A stretch of 64,000 nt of DNA from UBA7803 sp034522075 (GTDB lineage Bacteria > Pseudomonadota > Gammaproteobacteria > Pseudomonadales > Azotimanducaceae): NCBI GenBank assembly GCA_034522075.1, contig JAXHLO010000025.1, positions 102,737-166,736 of the forward strand, read 5' to 3'. A program made the position numbers and the translations under genes. The notes below the pieces were generated by a model. The model was not told the origin of the DNA. It saw nothing but the letters and a program-made list of their open reading frames with translations, and searched no databases. Positions 34,435 to 43,554 of the stretch are shown in pieces; the stretch's first letter is position 1, and each line of letters starts with the position of its first letter.

Positions 34435-34455
34435 GGCAACCAGACTACCGTTGCC
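34435..34455. promoter_or_regulatory. Inverted repeat GGCAAC-N9-GTTGCC (candidate operator or hairpin)
   Basis: Perfect six-base arms lie 24-44 bases upstream of the alpha/beta hydrolase ATG (34411, minus strand). Outer arms GGACA (34425-34429) and TGTCC (34456-34460) add a second pairing layer with a small bulge, so the site could be an operator or a leader hairpin. Confidence 0.3.
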
Positions 34456-34556
34456 TGTCCGGGCGAACAAGCGCGCGGCGCCGCAAGCTGGCATCACGGC
34501 CGGACAATGGACGATAATCGCGGCAACGCTGACGCAGACCCACACGGGGTGAGACG

Positions 34557-35453
34557 ATGACGGCAACCCTGCAGAAACTGCCTGCCAATACAAGCCAGCA
34601 GCAGATTCTCGACATTCTGCGCCGTGACGGCGCACTGATCCTGCAGGACGTACTCGAGCCCGCACAGCTCCAGCAGATCGCCGATGAAACCTGGCCCTAC
34701 ATCGAGGCTACGGAGCCGGGCCGTGACGACTTCTCCGGGCGTCTGACCACCCGCACCGGCGCCCTGGTGGCCCGTTCCCCCGCCTGCCGCGAACTGATCA
34801 TGCATCCGCAGGTACTGGGGGCAGCCCGCGCATTTCTCGAACCCTATTGCGCGCGGATTCAACTGCACCTGGGGCAGATCATCCGCCTGCAGCCCGGCCA
34901 GCCGGCCCAGCAGATTCACCGTGACCGCTGGGCCTGGGGCACCTACCTGCAGGGCCTGGAGCCGCAGTTCAACACCATCTGGGCGCTCACGGATTTTACT
35001 GCCGAGAACGGGGCGACTCACGTTGTGCCGGGCAGCGTCGACTGGCCCGACGCGCGCCGCCCGGAGCCGGCCGAGATCGTCCAGGCGGAGATGTCCCGCG
35101 GGTCCGTGCTGATCTACAGCGGTTCCGTCTTCCACGGCGGCGGCGCCAACCGCTCGGACGCCGACCGCCTGGGCATCAACCTCACTTATACGCTCGGCTG
35201 GCTGCGCCAGGAGGAAAATCAGTACCTGTCCTGCCCGCCGGAGATCGCCCGCACTCTGGACCCGGAGCTGCAGGACCTGCTCGGCTACACGCTGGGCAGC
35301 TACGCTCTGGGCTACTACACACCGCCTCTGCCGCCCGGTGAGGGCCCGGAGGCCGTGGGGCCGGAATACGCCCTGGGACGGCGCCGCGAGGGTGCCGGTT
35401 TCGGTGATCAGGATCTGCTGGAGAAGGTGCGCGGATCAACCGGAGACCCTTGA
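34557..35453 (+). CDS. Phytanoyl-CoA dioxygenase (PhyH) family protein
   Basis: A 298-residue Fe(II)/2-oxoglutarate dioxygenase. The metal triad is His121 and Asp123 in IHRDRWAWG and His193 in SGSVFHGGGANRS, the arginine/serine tail of the same motif being the usual 2-oxoglutarate contact. LGINLTYTLGWLRQEENQYL follows, as in many bacterial PhyH relatives. These enzymes hydroxylate fatty acyl-CoA or small natural products; the true substrate is unknown. Its end overlaps the TTG start of the next carrier gene, suggesting one operon. Confidence 0.88.
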   Translation: MTATLQKLPANTSQQQILDILRRDGALILQDVLEPAQLQQIADETWPYIEATEPGRDDFSGRLTTRTGALVARSPACRELIMHPQVLGAARAFLEPYCARIQLHLGQIIRLQPGQPAQQIHRDRWAWGTYLQGLEPQFNTIWALTDFTAENGATHVVPGSVDWPDARRPEPAEIVQAEMSRGSVLIYSGSVFHGGGANRSDADRLGINLTYTLGWLRQEENQYLSCPPEIARTLDPELQDLLGYTLGSYALGYYTPPLPPGEGPEAVGPEYALGRRREGAGFGDQDLLEKVRGSTGDP

Positions 35454-36340
35454 TCCGTTCCGCCGACGATCCCGCCGAACGCCGCCACAGCCCGCTCGTG
35501 GGGGTCGCCTGGATGCTCCTGGGCACCCTCATGGGCTCCGGCATCGACGCCTGCGTCAAGGCATTGCAGGGCGGTTTCGACACGCCGCAGATCGTCCTTC
35601 TGCGGCTGCTCTGTGCGCTGCCCTTCGTGTTGCTGTTCGCCCGCTTCATGGGCGGCTTCGCGCGCATCCGGCCGAAGCGCTGGCGCTGGCACATCTTCCG
35701 CGCCTGCTGCGCTTCCGGCGCCACCTTCAGTTTCTTCTGGGCACTCGGCGAATTGCCGCTGGTGCTGATCGTCACCATCGGCTTTGCCGCACCGTTGCTG
35801 GTGGCGCTGCTGTCGCGGCCCTTCCTCGGGGAACGCGTCGGCGCCATGCGCTGGCTGGGTATCGTCGTCGGCTTTGCCGGCGTGCTGGTTGCGGTGCAGC
35901 CGGCATCCGGTGCCGCGCCTCTGAGCTGGGACCCGGCCATTCTCGCCGTGCTTGGTGCGACACTGTGCTGGGCGCTGCTGGTGATGAGTGCCAGGCGCAT
36001 GGGCACCGACGAACCTGCCGGCGCCATGGTGTTGTTCACCATGCCGCTGTCCATCGTCATCGGCGGCGTTCTGTCCATTGGCAACTGGGTGACGCCGACC
36101 GCCGGAGACTGGGCGCTGTTTGCCGCGCTGGGACTGTTCGGCGCCAGCGTCCACTACTGTGCCGTGTTCGCCTACCGCGCCAGCCGCGCCACGACGGTGG
36201 CGCCCATCGAGTACACGGCACTGATCTGGTCAGCTCTGCTGGGCTACGCGTTCTTCGACGAAATCCCCGGCGAATGGACCCTGGCCGGCGCCGTCATCAT
36301 CGTGGCCGGCGGCCTGCTGGCCATGCGGGCCCGGGACTGA
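35450..36340 (+). CDS. EamA/DMT-family transporter
   Basis: A 296-residue protein with ten hydrophobic helices and two EamA repeats (GVAWMLLGTLMGSGIDACVK at 16-35; LAVLGATLCWALLVMSARRM in the second half). It likely exports or imports a small metabolite by a drug/metabolite transporter mechanism. The start is a TTG at 35450, which overlaps the PhyH stop (TTGA). Such coupling makes it likely that it moves the substrate or product of the dioxygenase. Confidence 0.85.
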   Translation: MIRSADDPAERRHSPLVGVAWMLLGTLMGSGIDACVKALQGGFDTPQIVLLRLLCALPFVLLFARFMGGFARIRPKRWRWHIFRACCASGATFSFFWALGELPLVLIVTIGFAAPLLVALLSRPFLGERVGAMRWLGIVVGFAGVLVAVQPASGAAPLSWDPAILAVLGATLCWALLVMSARRMGTDEPAGAMVLFTMPLSIVIGGVLSIGNWVTPTAGDWALFAALGLFGASVHYCAVFAYRASRATTVAPIEYTALIWSALLGYAFFDEIPGEWTLAGAVIIVAGGLLAMRARD

Positions 36341-36365
36341 CCGGGCGCCCGCAGAGGCGGGGTGA

Positions 36366-37973
36366 TTACGGTCCGATGAGCACTTCCGGATTGAGGATGC
36401 CGTTGGGATCCAGGCGACCCTTTACGGCTGTGAGTGCCGCTTCGAACAGGTCGGGGCGCTGCTGCCGCCAACCGGGTTTGTGCATGCGGCCCACCGCATG
36501 GTGGTGAGTCACGGTGCCGCCGGCATCGACGACGGCGGCCATGGCTTCATTCTTGATGGTCCGCCAACGGTCTTCCTCGGCGCCGTCGTCCACCGGCCCG
36601 GCAAAGGTGTAATAGGGTGCCGGACCGTCCGGATAGACGTGGGTGAAGCGGCACGACAGGTGATAACCCGGGCCGAGCACCTCGTGCAGAACGCGGCCCA
36701 CGCGGTCCCGGACCCGGGCGTCGAACTCGGGCCATTGATCCCAGGTGATCGCCGTTTCGAACGTGTCCGTGAGCAGACCGAGGCCGTTGGTCAGCCCGGC
36801 ATTGACGCCGATGAACGAATCACGCCAGGCACCCACGGCCCCCTCCCGGCCGGTGGCCCGGCCGGAACCGTCATCGATGCGGACGGCATCGTCGTCCACC
36901 TGCCCGCCGGCCTCCCGGGCGATGGCCAGGGCTTCGTGTATGAACGCTCCCTGAGGCACCCGGGCGGATTCGAAGCCGATGATCAGCAGACTCTGCGTAC
37001 CGTCCAGCCCCGCGCTCTGAGCTGCTTCCGCCGGATCGAGCAGGCGCAGATTGGCCGGCCACAGCTTGGCCTGAACGATCTGCCGGGTGGCTTGTGCCCC
37101 CGCGGCCCAGTCCGCAAAGGCCACACCGGCGCTGGCCCGGAACGTGGGCCGTGCCTGCAGACGCAGCCAGCATTCGCTGATGATGCCGAGAATGCCCTCG
37201 GAGCCCATGACCACGCGGTCCGGACTCGGCCCGGCGCCGCTGCCCGGCAGGCGGCGCGATTCCCACCAGCCGGCCGGCGACAGCATGCGGATGCTTTCGA
37301 CGAAGTCGTCGATGTGGGTGTGATTGGTGGCGTAGTGGCCGCCGGAACGGGTGGCCACCCAGCCGCCCACCGTAGACCACGGAAAGCTCTGGGGATAATG
37401 ACGCAGGGTGAGTCCGCGGGGGCGTAATGCATCCTCCAGATCCGGACCGAGCACACCGGCCTGAATACGCGCGGCGCGGGAAGTCTCGTCGATTTCCAGA
37501 ACCTGATGGAAGTGATCCATGTCCACCGTAACCGCAGCGCGGGCGTGCTCCGGGACCCGCACACCCCAGACCACCGTGGTGGCACCGCCATAAGGAATCA
37601 CGGCGTAACCGTTGCTGTCACACCAGGCCAGGGTGGCCTCCAGCTCCGTCTCATTGCGTGGATGGGCCACCGCGTCCGGCGGGTTGGGAAAGTGGCCGCG
37701 CAGCGCGGTCAACAGCTCCAGCGGGTGGCCGCCGTGGGTGTGCAGAGCGCGCTCGTCGTGCCGCGTGCTCACCCAGTCGGCCAACGCCGACGGCACGTTC
37801 AAGCGCGGCTTGCGCAACTCGATATCTTCCAGACGGGGAATGGGCGGCGGCGTGACTGCGCGGCCGAAGCGCTTCGACAATGCCTCGGCCATGCGCTGAC
37901 GGTCGGCTTGCGAGGGCTCGTCGGAGTGATAACCCCAGGTCCAGAAACTGCGCGGCTGCTGCCATTTGGCCAT
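36366..37973 (-). CDS. FAD-binding oxidase of the alkyldihydroxyacetonephosphate synthase type
   Basis: A 535-residue FAD-linked oxidase. The N-terminal region SFWTWGYHSDEPSQADRQ is shared with AGPS-like proteins. The FAD domain carries YGGATTVVWG near 133 and TVGGWVATRSGGHYATNH near 203, with GILGIISECWLRLQ after it. The C-terminal cap has RFTHVYPDGPAPYYTFAG and the His pair HHHAVGRMHKPGW, as in alkylglycerone-phosphate synthase and some lactate-type oxidases. It could make ether lipids or oxidise a hydroxy acid; AGPS-like genes in bacteria are often unassigned. It is convergent with the EamA carrier. Confidence 0.85.
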   Translation of the reverse strand: MAKWQQPRSFWTWGYHSDEPSQADRQRMAEALSKRFGRAVTPPPIPRLEDIELRKPRLNVPSALADWVSTRHDERALHTHGGHPLELLTALRGHFPNPPDAVAHPRNETELEATLAWCDSNGYAVIPYGGATTVVWGVRVPEHARAAVTVDMDHFHQVLEIDETSRAARIQAGVLGPDLEDALRPRGLTLRHYPQSFPWSTVGGWVATRSGGHYATNHTHIDDFVESIRMLSPAGWWESRRLPGSGAGPSPDRVVMGSEGILGIISECWLRLQARPTFRASAGVAFADWAAGAQATRQIVQAKLWPANLRLLDPAEAAQSAGLDGTQSLLIIGFESARVPQGAFIHEALAIAREAGGQVDDDAVRIDDGSGRATGREGAVGAWRDSFIGVNAGLTNGLGLLTDTFETAITWDQWPEFDARVRDRVGRVLHEVLGPGYHLSCRFTHVYPDGPAPYYTFAGPVDDGAEEDRWRTIKNEAMAAVVDAGGTVTHHHAVGRMHKPGWRQQRPDLFEAALTAVKGRLDPNGILNPEVLIGP

Positions 37974-37986
37974 AGTCAGCTCCTTG

Positions 37987-38505
37987 TCACTCCACCGCCG
38001 GAAGATACTGCGGCGGATTCTGCCAGGTCGAACCCTGCAGAAACCGCAGATCCGTGACCAGCGTCAACGAGCGGCGCAGACGCAGCGCTTGCAGAGCCTT
38101 GTCGTAGTCCGGGCCATTGCCGCCAAGCTCTGCCATACGGCGGGTGGCGCGCCAGTGTGCAACGCTCGCGTAGCGGGTCATGAGCCAGACTTCGTCGTAG
38201 CCTTCATGGGGTTCGGTTGCGGTGTCGCCGACATCGGGCGGATGCACGACCTGCCACATACCCACCACGCGTGCGCCGATCTTCTCGAAAAACGGCCACA
38301 CGCCGGTCTGGCTCGCTTCGAGAAATTCAGGAAAGGTACCTTTGCGAATGCGGAAGTATCGCAGCGTGACCACCGGCTCGCCGGGTTGCGCCACGTCATG
38401 GCGTACCGTGACCGGCTCCTCGGAAACTGCTTCGCCTGCCACCTCGCTGGCCCGGCTGCTCAGGCAGCCGAACACCAACGCGAATACGAGTCCCCAACGA
38501 ATCAT
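37987..38505 (-). CDS. Secreted NIPSNAP-like protein
   Basis: A 172-residue exported protein from ATG 38505 (MIRWGLVFALVFGCLSSRAS). The mature part is a ferredoxin-like alpha/beta fold: TLRYFRIRKGTFPEFLEAS, GVWPFFEKIGARVVGMWQVV and YDEVWLMTRYASVAHWRAT, in line with NIPSNAP-type dimeric alpha-beta barrel proteins. No catalytic residues are known in that family. It starts 13 bases after the FAD oxidase in minus orientation terms (upstream of it), so the two are likely co-transcribed. A perfect inverted repeat lies just upstream. Confidence 0.72.
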   Translation of the reverse strand: MIRWGLVFALVFGCLSSRASEVAGEAVSEEPVTVRHDVAQPGEPVVTLRYFRIRKGTFPEFLEASQTGVWPFFEKIGARVVGMWQVVHPPDVGDTATEPHEGYDEVWLMTRYASVAHWRATRRMAELGGNGPDYDKALQALRLRRSLTLVTDLRFLQGSTWQNPPQYLPAVE

Positions 38506-38524
38506 GATCCCCCCTCTCATTACC

Positions 38525-38543
38525 GATACCATTGACCGGTATC
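38525..38543. promoter_or_regulatory. Inverted repeat GATACC-N7-GGTATC (candidate operator)
   Basis: Perfect six-base arms with a seven-base spacer, 20-38 bases upstream of the NIPSNAP-like gene start on the minus strand and so within its likely promoter. No regulator gene is next to it. Confidence 0.35.
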
Positions 38544-38742
38544 CATGCACGTCATCATACACGGCACAGGAAGGGAACCATGAGTCAGGGCATCGATACC
38601 ACACGGCGTTGTGTATGTTTCCCCGCTACGGCGAGACTCTGTTCGCGTCCATGAGCTGATTCGCGGCGACCGGAATTTACAATTCGTAAGCCTCGCTGCC
38701 GGCTATACTGCGGACATCTGAAACGCCACCGAGTCTGTCATC

Positions 38743-39231
38743 ATGCCCAATCCGACTTTCCTCATCCTCCCTGTCGCCATGCTTCTGCTCAGCTATGGAT
38801 GTGCTTCCTCGCCAATGCCAGGCAAAGCAGATGAGCGGGACAGTGCAGCCGTACCACAGCCACCCGCTCCGACGCTTACATTCGAAGTGGACGGCCCGGG
38901 CACGAGCCCCGGGCGCTGCGTGCTGAATTACTATCTCATGCACCCGGCCGACATGGTGCCCCAGGAGCTTACGACCAGGATTGAGCTCTACCGGCGCCAC
39001 GACGACCTGTTTGTCAGCGAGTTGAGCGGACTGACCATCGAGTTGCCGGATGCGGAGGCCACCGAAACCGTATTCGGAATGAACTCCCTGTTGTTCACAG
39101 ATCGGCTGACCATGGGCTGCGAGGAAGTTCGCGCTGAACTGACTATCGAACAATGTCAGCCGGGCCCCTGCCCCGTAATCGATACACAGCCTGCGCGCAA
39201 CCTGATACCCGTGAGGATTCTCAGCCCCTGA
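38743..39231 (+). CDS. Hypothetical lipoprotein (162 aa)
   Basis: A 162-residue lipoprotein with signal MPNPTFLILPVAMLLLSYGC (lipobox LSYGC, acylated Cys20). A proline-rich linker follows, then a small beta-rich domain with four cysteines (GRCVLNYYLMH, MGCEEVRAELTIEQCQPGPC). The cysteines probably form disulfides in the periplasm. No family is recognised. It lies before the PhoD-type phosphatase but is separated by 100 bases containing a candidate regulatory repeat. Confidence 0.65.
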   Translation: MPNPTFLILPVAMLLLSYGCASSPMPGKADERDSAAVPQPPAPTLTFEVDGPGTSPGRCVLNYYLMHPADMVPQELTTRIELYRRHDDLFVSELSGLTIELPDAEATETVFGMNSLLFTDRLTMGCEEVRAELTIEQCQPGPCPVIDTQPARNLIPVRILSP

Positions 39232-39274
39232 CAGCCATCGGCCTACGGCCGACTCCCGCACAGGGGCGGGTGTG

Positions 39275-39292
39275 ATGACAGCGTCATGATGG
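39275..39292 (-). promoter_or_regulatory. Possible PHO-box-like repeat upstream of phoD
   Basis: On the minus strand the stretch reads CCATCATGACGCTGTCAT, that is two seven-base halves four bases apart, 12 of 14 bases matching the PhoB half-site CTGTCAT. It lies 43-60 bases before the PhoD start but on the opposite strand, so orientation is unusual. The same bases also form a short palindrome (ATGAC-AGC-GTCAT). Confidence 0.25.
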
Positions 39293-39334
39293 CCGTCTAA
39301 GCTTGGCGCTTCGCCGCTGCATACAGGGGTCGCC

Positions 39335-40945
39335 GTGGTCACACGCCGCCGTTTCGTATCTGCTTCTGCCGCATCGCTCGCCGCCGCCTCTGCCGCAGGC
39401 TGTGCCGGTGGACCAGCCGTCGGCGGAGATCCGGGGTCCGGTAGCGGCGGTGTCTTTCGCCACGGCGTTGCCAGCGGCGACCCGCTGACCGACCGGGTCA
39501 TACTGTGGACCCGGGTATCGCCCCGCGACGCCGCACCGGTGGCCGTGCGCTGGGAAATCGCGCGGGACCCGGACTTCCGCCGCATCGTCAACGAAGGTGT
39601 GATCACGGCCCTGCCGGTGCGCGACTTCACCGTGAAAGTCGACGCGGTGGGTCTTGAGCCTGCGCATACCTATTATTACCGGTTCAATGCCCGAGGCGAG
39701 GCCAGCCCCACCGGCCGCACGCGAACGCTGCCGGAAGCGACGGTGAATCGGCTGCGCCTGGCCGTCGCGAGCTGCGCCAACCTGCCGTTCGGCTATTTCA
39801 ACGCCTATCGGCATCTTGCCGCCCGGGGTGATCTCGACCTGGTCCTGCACCTGGGCGACTATTTCTATGAATACGCCCCCGGCACCTACGGTGACGGCAG
39901 GGCACTGGGCCGGGTGCACGCCCCGGCCCACGAGATCGTCAGCCTGGCGGATTACCGCACGCGCCACGCGCAATACAAAAGTGACCCGGATCTGCAGGAG
40001 GCCCACCGGCAGCATCCCTGGATCTGTGTGTGGGACGACCACGAAAGCGCCGACAATTCCTGGCGCGACGGCGCGGAAAACCACGATCCCGACGAAGGCG
40101 AAGGCACCTGGGAAGACCGCCGCGCGGCGGCCGTGCGGGCCTATCACGAGTGGCTGCCCATCCGCGAGCAGCCCGGCGCCGGCGGGCCGCACATCTACCG
40201 CAGCTTCCGCCTGGGCAATCTGGCCAGCCTGATCATGCTCGACACCCGCCTGCACGGCCGCACCCGGCAGGTCGAGGACCGCACTGACAGTGCGGCGCTG
40301 GCCCGAGCCAATCACACGATTCTGGGCGCCGACCAGCAGGCCTGGCTGGCCGAGCAGTTGCGCCTCTCGGTCCGTCAGGACAGCACCTGGCGCCTGCTCG
40401 GCCAGCAGCTCATGTTCGGCCAGCTCATCGCCGAGGATGGATTGCTGCTGAACACGGACCAGTGGGACGGCTACCCCGCCTCCCGCAACGCCATCTTCGA
40501 TCAGCTCGAGGCGGAAGGCATCGATGACATGGTCGTCCTCACCGGCGACATCCATACTGCCTGGGGTATGGACCTGGCCCGCGACCCCATGGGCCGCGGC
40601 TACGACCCGGCCAGCGGCCGCGGGTCGCTGGCGGTGGAATTCGTCGCCACCTCGGTGACGTCGCCCGGGCCGGAGGGAACCGTCGACGAGCTGCAGCAAC
40701 GGGAGGCCATGGTGCTGCGCGACCGGGCACACATTCACTATGTGAATCTGCGCGAGCACGGTTACCTGCTGCTCGATCTGGACGACGAGCGTGCCCAGGG
40801 CGAATGGTGGTATGTGGACAGTCTCGAGCGTCGTGGCGGCGATGAGACCTTCGCCGCAGCGATGGCCACGGCACGGGGCAGCAATCACCTGGTGCAGGTG
40901 ACAGCCCCCAGCCCGGCCAACGGTGAGCGGCCGGGGCGGGTTTGA
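39335..40945 (+). CDS. phoD: Alkaline phosphatase D family protein, Tat-exported
   Basis: A 536-residue enzyme. GTG 39335 opens VTRRRFVSASAASLAAASAA with a Tat twin-arginine signal, ending in a lipobox-like AAGC. The PhoD-type phosphodiesterase/phosphatase motifs are present: FRHGVASGDPLTDRVILWTR, LAVASCANLPFGYFNAYRHL, DLDLVLHLGDYFYEYAPG and ICVWDDHESADNSW, with the metal-binding VVLTGDIHTAWGM near the C-terminus. It releases phosphate from phosphodiesters outside the cytoplasm, with calcium and iron in known members. The stop overlaps the TTG of the next MFS gene. Confidence 0.93.
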   Translation: MVTRRRFVSASAASLAAASAAGCAGGPAVGGDPGSGSGGVFRHGVASGDPLTDRVILWTRVSPRDAAPVAVRWEIARDPDFRRIVNEGVITALPVRDFTVKVDAVGLEPAHTYYYRFNARGEASPTGRTRTLPEATVNRLRLAVASCANLPFGYFNAYRHLAARGDLDLVLHLGDYFYEYAPGTYGDGRALGRVHAPAHEIVSLADYRTRHAQYKSDPDLQEAHRQHPWICVWDDHESADNSWRDGAENHDPDEGEGTWEDRRAAAVRAYHEWLPIREQPGAGGPHIYRSFRLGNLASLIMLDTRLHGRTRQVEDRTDSAALARANHTILGADQQAWLAEQLRLSVRQDSTWRLLGQQLMFGQLIAEDGLLLNTDQWDGYPASRNAIFDQLEAEGIDDMVVLTGDIHTAWGMDLARDPMGRGYDPASGRGSLAVEFVATSVTSPGPEGTVDELQQREAMVLRDRAHIHYVNLREHGYLLLDLDDERAQGEWWYVDSLERRGGDETFAAAMATARGSNHLVQVTAPSPANGERPGRV

Positions 40946-42186
40946 GCCCGGCTGATTCGGCAAGCACCCGACCCTGGGGCGCCTTCCTTTACCGCGACTA
41001 CCGGATTCTCTGGGCGGCGCTGATCACCGCCACCATCGTGGTATGGATTCGCATTCTGGCCACCGCCCAGTGGCTGCTGGACGAGACCGGGTCGGCCGCG
41101 CTGGTGGGATTCATCGGCGTGGTGCAGCTCGTCGTGCAGATCCCGGCCCTGCTGTGGGGCGGCACTCTGGCGGACCGCCTCGACCGCAAACGGCTCATGA
41201 CACTGGCCAACGGGGTCACGTTTGCAGCCATGCTCACTCTGGGTGTGCTCGACGCCAACGGCCTGCTGGCCCCGGCCATGGTGTACGCCGGCATCGCGCT
41301 GACGGCCTTCTCGCAGATGGTGGCGAGCCCGGCCCGCTCGGCCATGGTGCCCATCGTCATTCCCCGCCGGCACCTGATGCTGGCCGCGTCCACCGATACC
41401 GCATCGCAGAACGCGGCCGCCATCGCCGGGCCGCTGCTGTTCGCCGTAGTCGTGGCTGCCGTGGATATCACGGCGGCTTTCTTCGTTGCCGCCGCCATTG
41501 CTTTCGCCTCTGCCGTACTGCCGATGGCCATCCGCGCCGCCGGCCGGGCCGACGGCCATGGCGACGGTCCGGCCATGTCGACGGCACAGCAGACCTGGGA
41601 GGGGCTGCGCTACGTGGCGCGCCACCCCATTCTGCCGGGGCTGTTTCTGCTCGATACCGGGATCACCGTGGCATCGTTCTACCGCGAGATCCTGCCGGTG
41701 CTCGCGCTGGGATTGTTCGCCGGCGGTGCCAGCGCCACGGGTATGCTGGGGGCTGCCAATTCCACCGGTGCCATCGCCGGATCATTTCTGGCGTTGCTGC
41801 TGGTCGGCTATCGCGCCAAGGGCATGCTGGTGCTCTACGCCTCTCTGGCCTATGGCTTCATCCTGTTCGGTTTCGGCACGGTGACCACACTGTGGGCCGG
41901 CATTCTGCTGATCGCCGCCCTCGGTGCCGCCGACGCGGTGACCGTGGCGGTGCGCCAGACCACGGTGATGCTGACCACGCCGGATCACATGCGCGGCCGC
42001 GCCTTTGCCCTGATGATTCTGGCGGCGCAGACAGCCAACAACGTGGGCACGATCTGGGTCGGGGTCTGGGCGGGCGCCATCGGCGCCGGCAATACCATGG
42101 TGCTTGGCGGTGTCATATCCATCGTCGCCACCGGGTTGATCTGGCGCTTCTGGCGGCCGATCCGGGAGTTCCGCTCGGATAGCTGA
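40942..42186 (+). CDS. MFS exporter (EntS-like)
   Basis: A 414-residue inner-membrane protein. TTG 40942 overlaps the PhoD stop (TTGA), and the N-terminus (PWGAFLYRDYRILWAALITA) matches the EntS/MdfA-like exporter branch. LADRLDRKRLMTLANGVTFA gives the first MFS signature and MASPARSAMVPIVIPRRH the fourth helix region. Substrates of relatives are siderophores or drugs. Translation coupled to phoD is unusual and suggests they share a physiological cue. Confidence 0.87.
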   Translation: MSPADSASTRPWGAFLYRDYRILWAALITATIVVWIRILATAQWLLDETGSAALVGFIGVVQLVVQIPALLWGGTLADRLDRKRLMTLANGVTFAAMLTLGVLDANGLLAPAMVYAGIALTAFSQMVASPARSAMVPIVIPRRHLMLAASTDTASQNAAAIAGPLLFAVVVAAVDITAAFFVAAAIAFASAVLPMAIRAAGRADGHGDGPAMSTAQQTWEGLRYVARHPILPGLFLLDTGITVASFYREILPVLALGLFAGGASATGMLGAANSTGAIAGSFLALLLVGYRAKGMLVLYASLAYGFILFGFGTVTTLWAGILLIAALGAADAVTVAVRQTTVMLTTPDHMRGRAFALMILAAQTANNVGTIWVGVWAGAIGAGNTMVLGGVISIVATGLIWRFWRPIREFRSDS

Positions 42187-42195
42187 GCGCCGAGC

Positions 42196-43554
42196 TCAGC
42201 CGTCCTCGAGCCAGCGGTACAACGTGCCGCGGGTGACGCCCAGAATCGCTGCAGCCCGGCGCTTGTTGCCTTCGGTGCGCTCGAGGACCCGGCGCGCGTA
42301 GCGCCGCTGGAGCTGCTCGATGGATGGCAGGTCGTTCTCCAGGGCTTCCAGTGCGTCACTGCCGGCTTCCGCCGTATTCGACCAGGCCTGGGTGACCCGG
42401 CCCGGCAGATCGCCCACCGTGATCTCGCCGCTGCGGCAGAAGGCCACGGCCCGTTCCATGACATTGGACAGCTCCCGCACGTTGCCGGGAAAGGCGTAAG
42501 CCCGCAGGGCCGCCAGCGCGGTTTCGTCGATACCCTCGATGTCCCGCTCGAGGCGCGCGCCATGCTGACGCAGAAAGTGGGTGGCCAGCAGTTCCAGATC
42601 GTCCTCGCGGTCGCGCAGCGGCGGCACTTCCAGCATGAACGTTTCCAGGCGGTAATAGAGATCTTCCCGGAAGGTGCCGGCCTCCACCAGCGCACGCACG
42701 TCCCGGTGCGTGGCCGCCAGTACCCGCACGTCCACCTGGTGTTCCTTCTGCCCGCCTACCGGACGCATGGTCCCTTCCTGCAGCACGCGCAGCAGTTTGG
42801 CCTGCAGTTCCGCCGGCATTTCGCCGATCTCGTCGAGCAGCAGAGAGCCGCCGTCGGCTTCGTGGAAGATTCCCTGACGCCGGCCGCGCGCGCCGGTGAA
42901 CGCCCCGGCCTCGTGGCCGAACAGTTCGCTTTCGATCAGCTCCCGCGGAATACCGGCGCAATTGATGGCCACGAACGCACCGCCGGCGCGGCTGCTCTCC
43001 TGATGAATCGCCTTGGCCACCAGCTCCTTGCCGGTACCGCTCTCGCCGACGATCAATACCGGGCCGTCGGCGCGGGCAATGAGCTGAATCTGATCTACCA
43101 GCCGCTGCATGGCCCGGCTGCTGCCCACCAGCCCATGAAAGTCAGAGGCTCCGACCAGCCCGCGCATACGTTCCAGTTCCCGCCGCATCTGGCGCTGTTC
43201 CACCAGCCGCGCCACAGTGAGCACCAAGTGATCCATCTCCAGCGGCTTGGTGAGGAAATCGTCAGCACCCTCTTTCAGCGCCGCGACGGCATCGCGCACG
43301 CTGCCAAAGGCGGTGATCATCAGGCAGGCAGGACGCTGTTCAAGCCCGTTGAGATATTCGAGTACCTGGTGCCCGGAGCCGTCCGGCAGGCGCAGATCGG
43401 TAACCACCAGGTCATAGGCCGCTGATGCGAGGGCCGCTCGGGCTGCCGCCACGTCACTGCTGGTATCCACGCCGTAACCTTCGGTCTCCAACTCGTCGCT
43501 GAGCAGATCGCGCAGCGCCTGGTCGTCTTCCACCACCAGCAGCCGCGTCTTCAT
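42196..43554 (-). CDS. Sigma-54-dependent response regulator (NtrC family)
   Basis: A 452-residue regulator. The receiver holds the acidic pocket E9-D11 and phospho-acceptor Asp53 in VVTDLRLPDG, with the conserved Lys in FLTKPLE. The AAA+ domain has Walker A GESGTGKE, the sigma-54 contact loop GAFTGA, and Walker B DGGSLLLDEIGEM. The C-terminal Fis-type helix-turn-helix is NKRRAAAILGVTRGTLYRWL. It activates sigma-54 promoters when phosphorylated by the upstream kinase, whose gene overlaps its start by 4 bases. The regulated genes are unknown. Confidence 0.94.
   Translation of the reverse strand: MKTRLLVVEDDQALRDLLSDELETEGYGVDTSSDVAAARAALASAAYDLVVTDLRLPDGSGHQVLEYLNGLEQRPACLMITAFGSVRDAVAALKEGADDFLTKPLEMDHLVLTVARLVEQRQMRRELERMRGLVGASDFHGLVGSSRAMQRLVDQIQLIARADGPVLIVGESGTGKELVAKAIHQESSRAGGAFVAINCAGIPRELIESELFGHEAGAFTGARGRRQGIFHEADGGSLLLDEIGEMPAELQAKLLRVLQEGTMRPVGGQKEHQVDVRVLAATHRDVRALVEAGTFREDLYYRLETFMLEVPPLRDREDDLELLATHFLRQHGARLERDIEGIDETALAALRAYAFPGNVRELSNVMERAVAFCRSGEITVGDLPGRVTQAWSNTAEAGSDALEALENDLPSIEQLQRRYARRVLERTEGNKRRAAAILGVTRGTLYRWLEDG

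Noticed and set aside
38581..38655. A 24-codon ORF (MSQGIDTTRRC...) with a strong AGGAAGGGAACC site
   Set aside because: Too short and without homology that I recognise; it may be the start of a lost gene, but nothing supports function.
39284..40963. A 559-codon minus-strand frame
   Set aside because: It is antisense to phoD; the plus-strand protein has a Tat signal and all family motifs.
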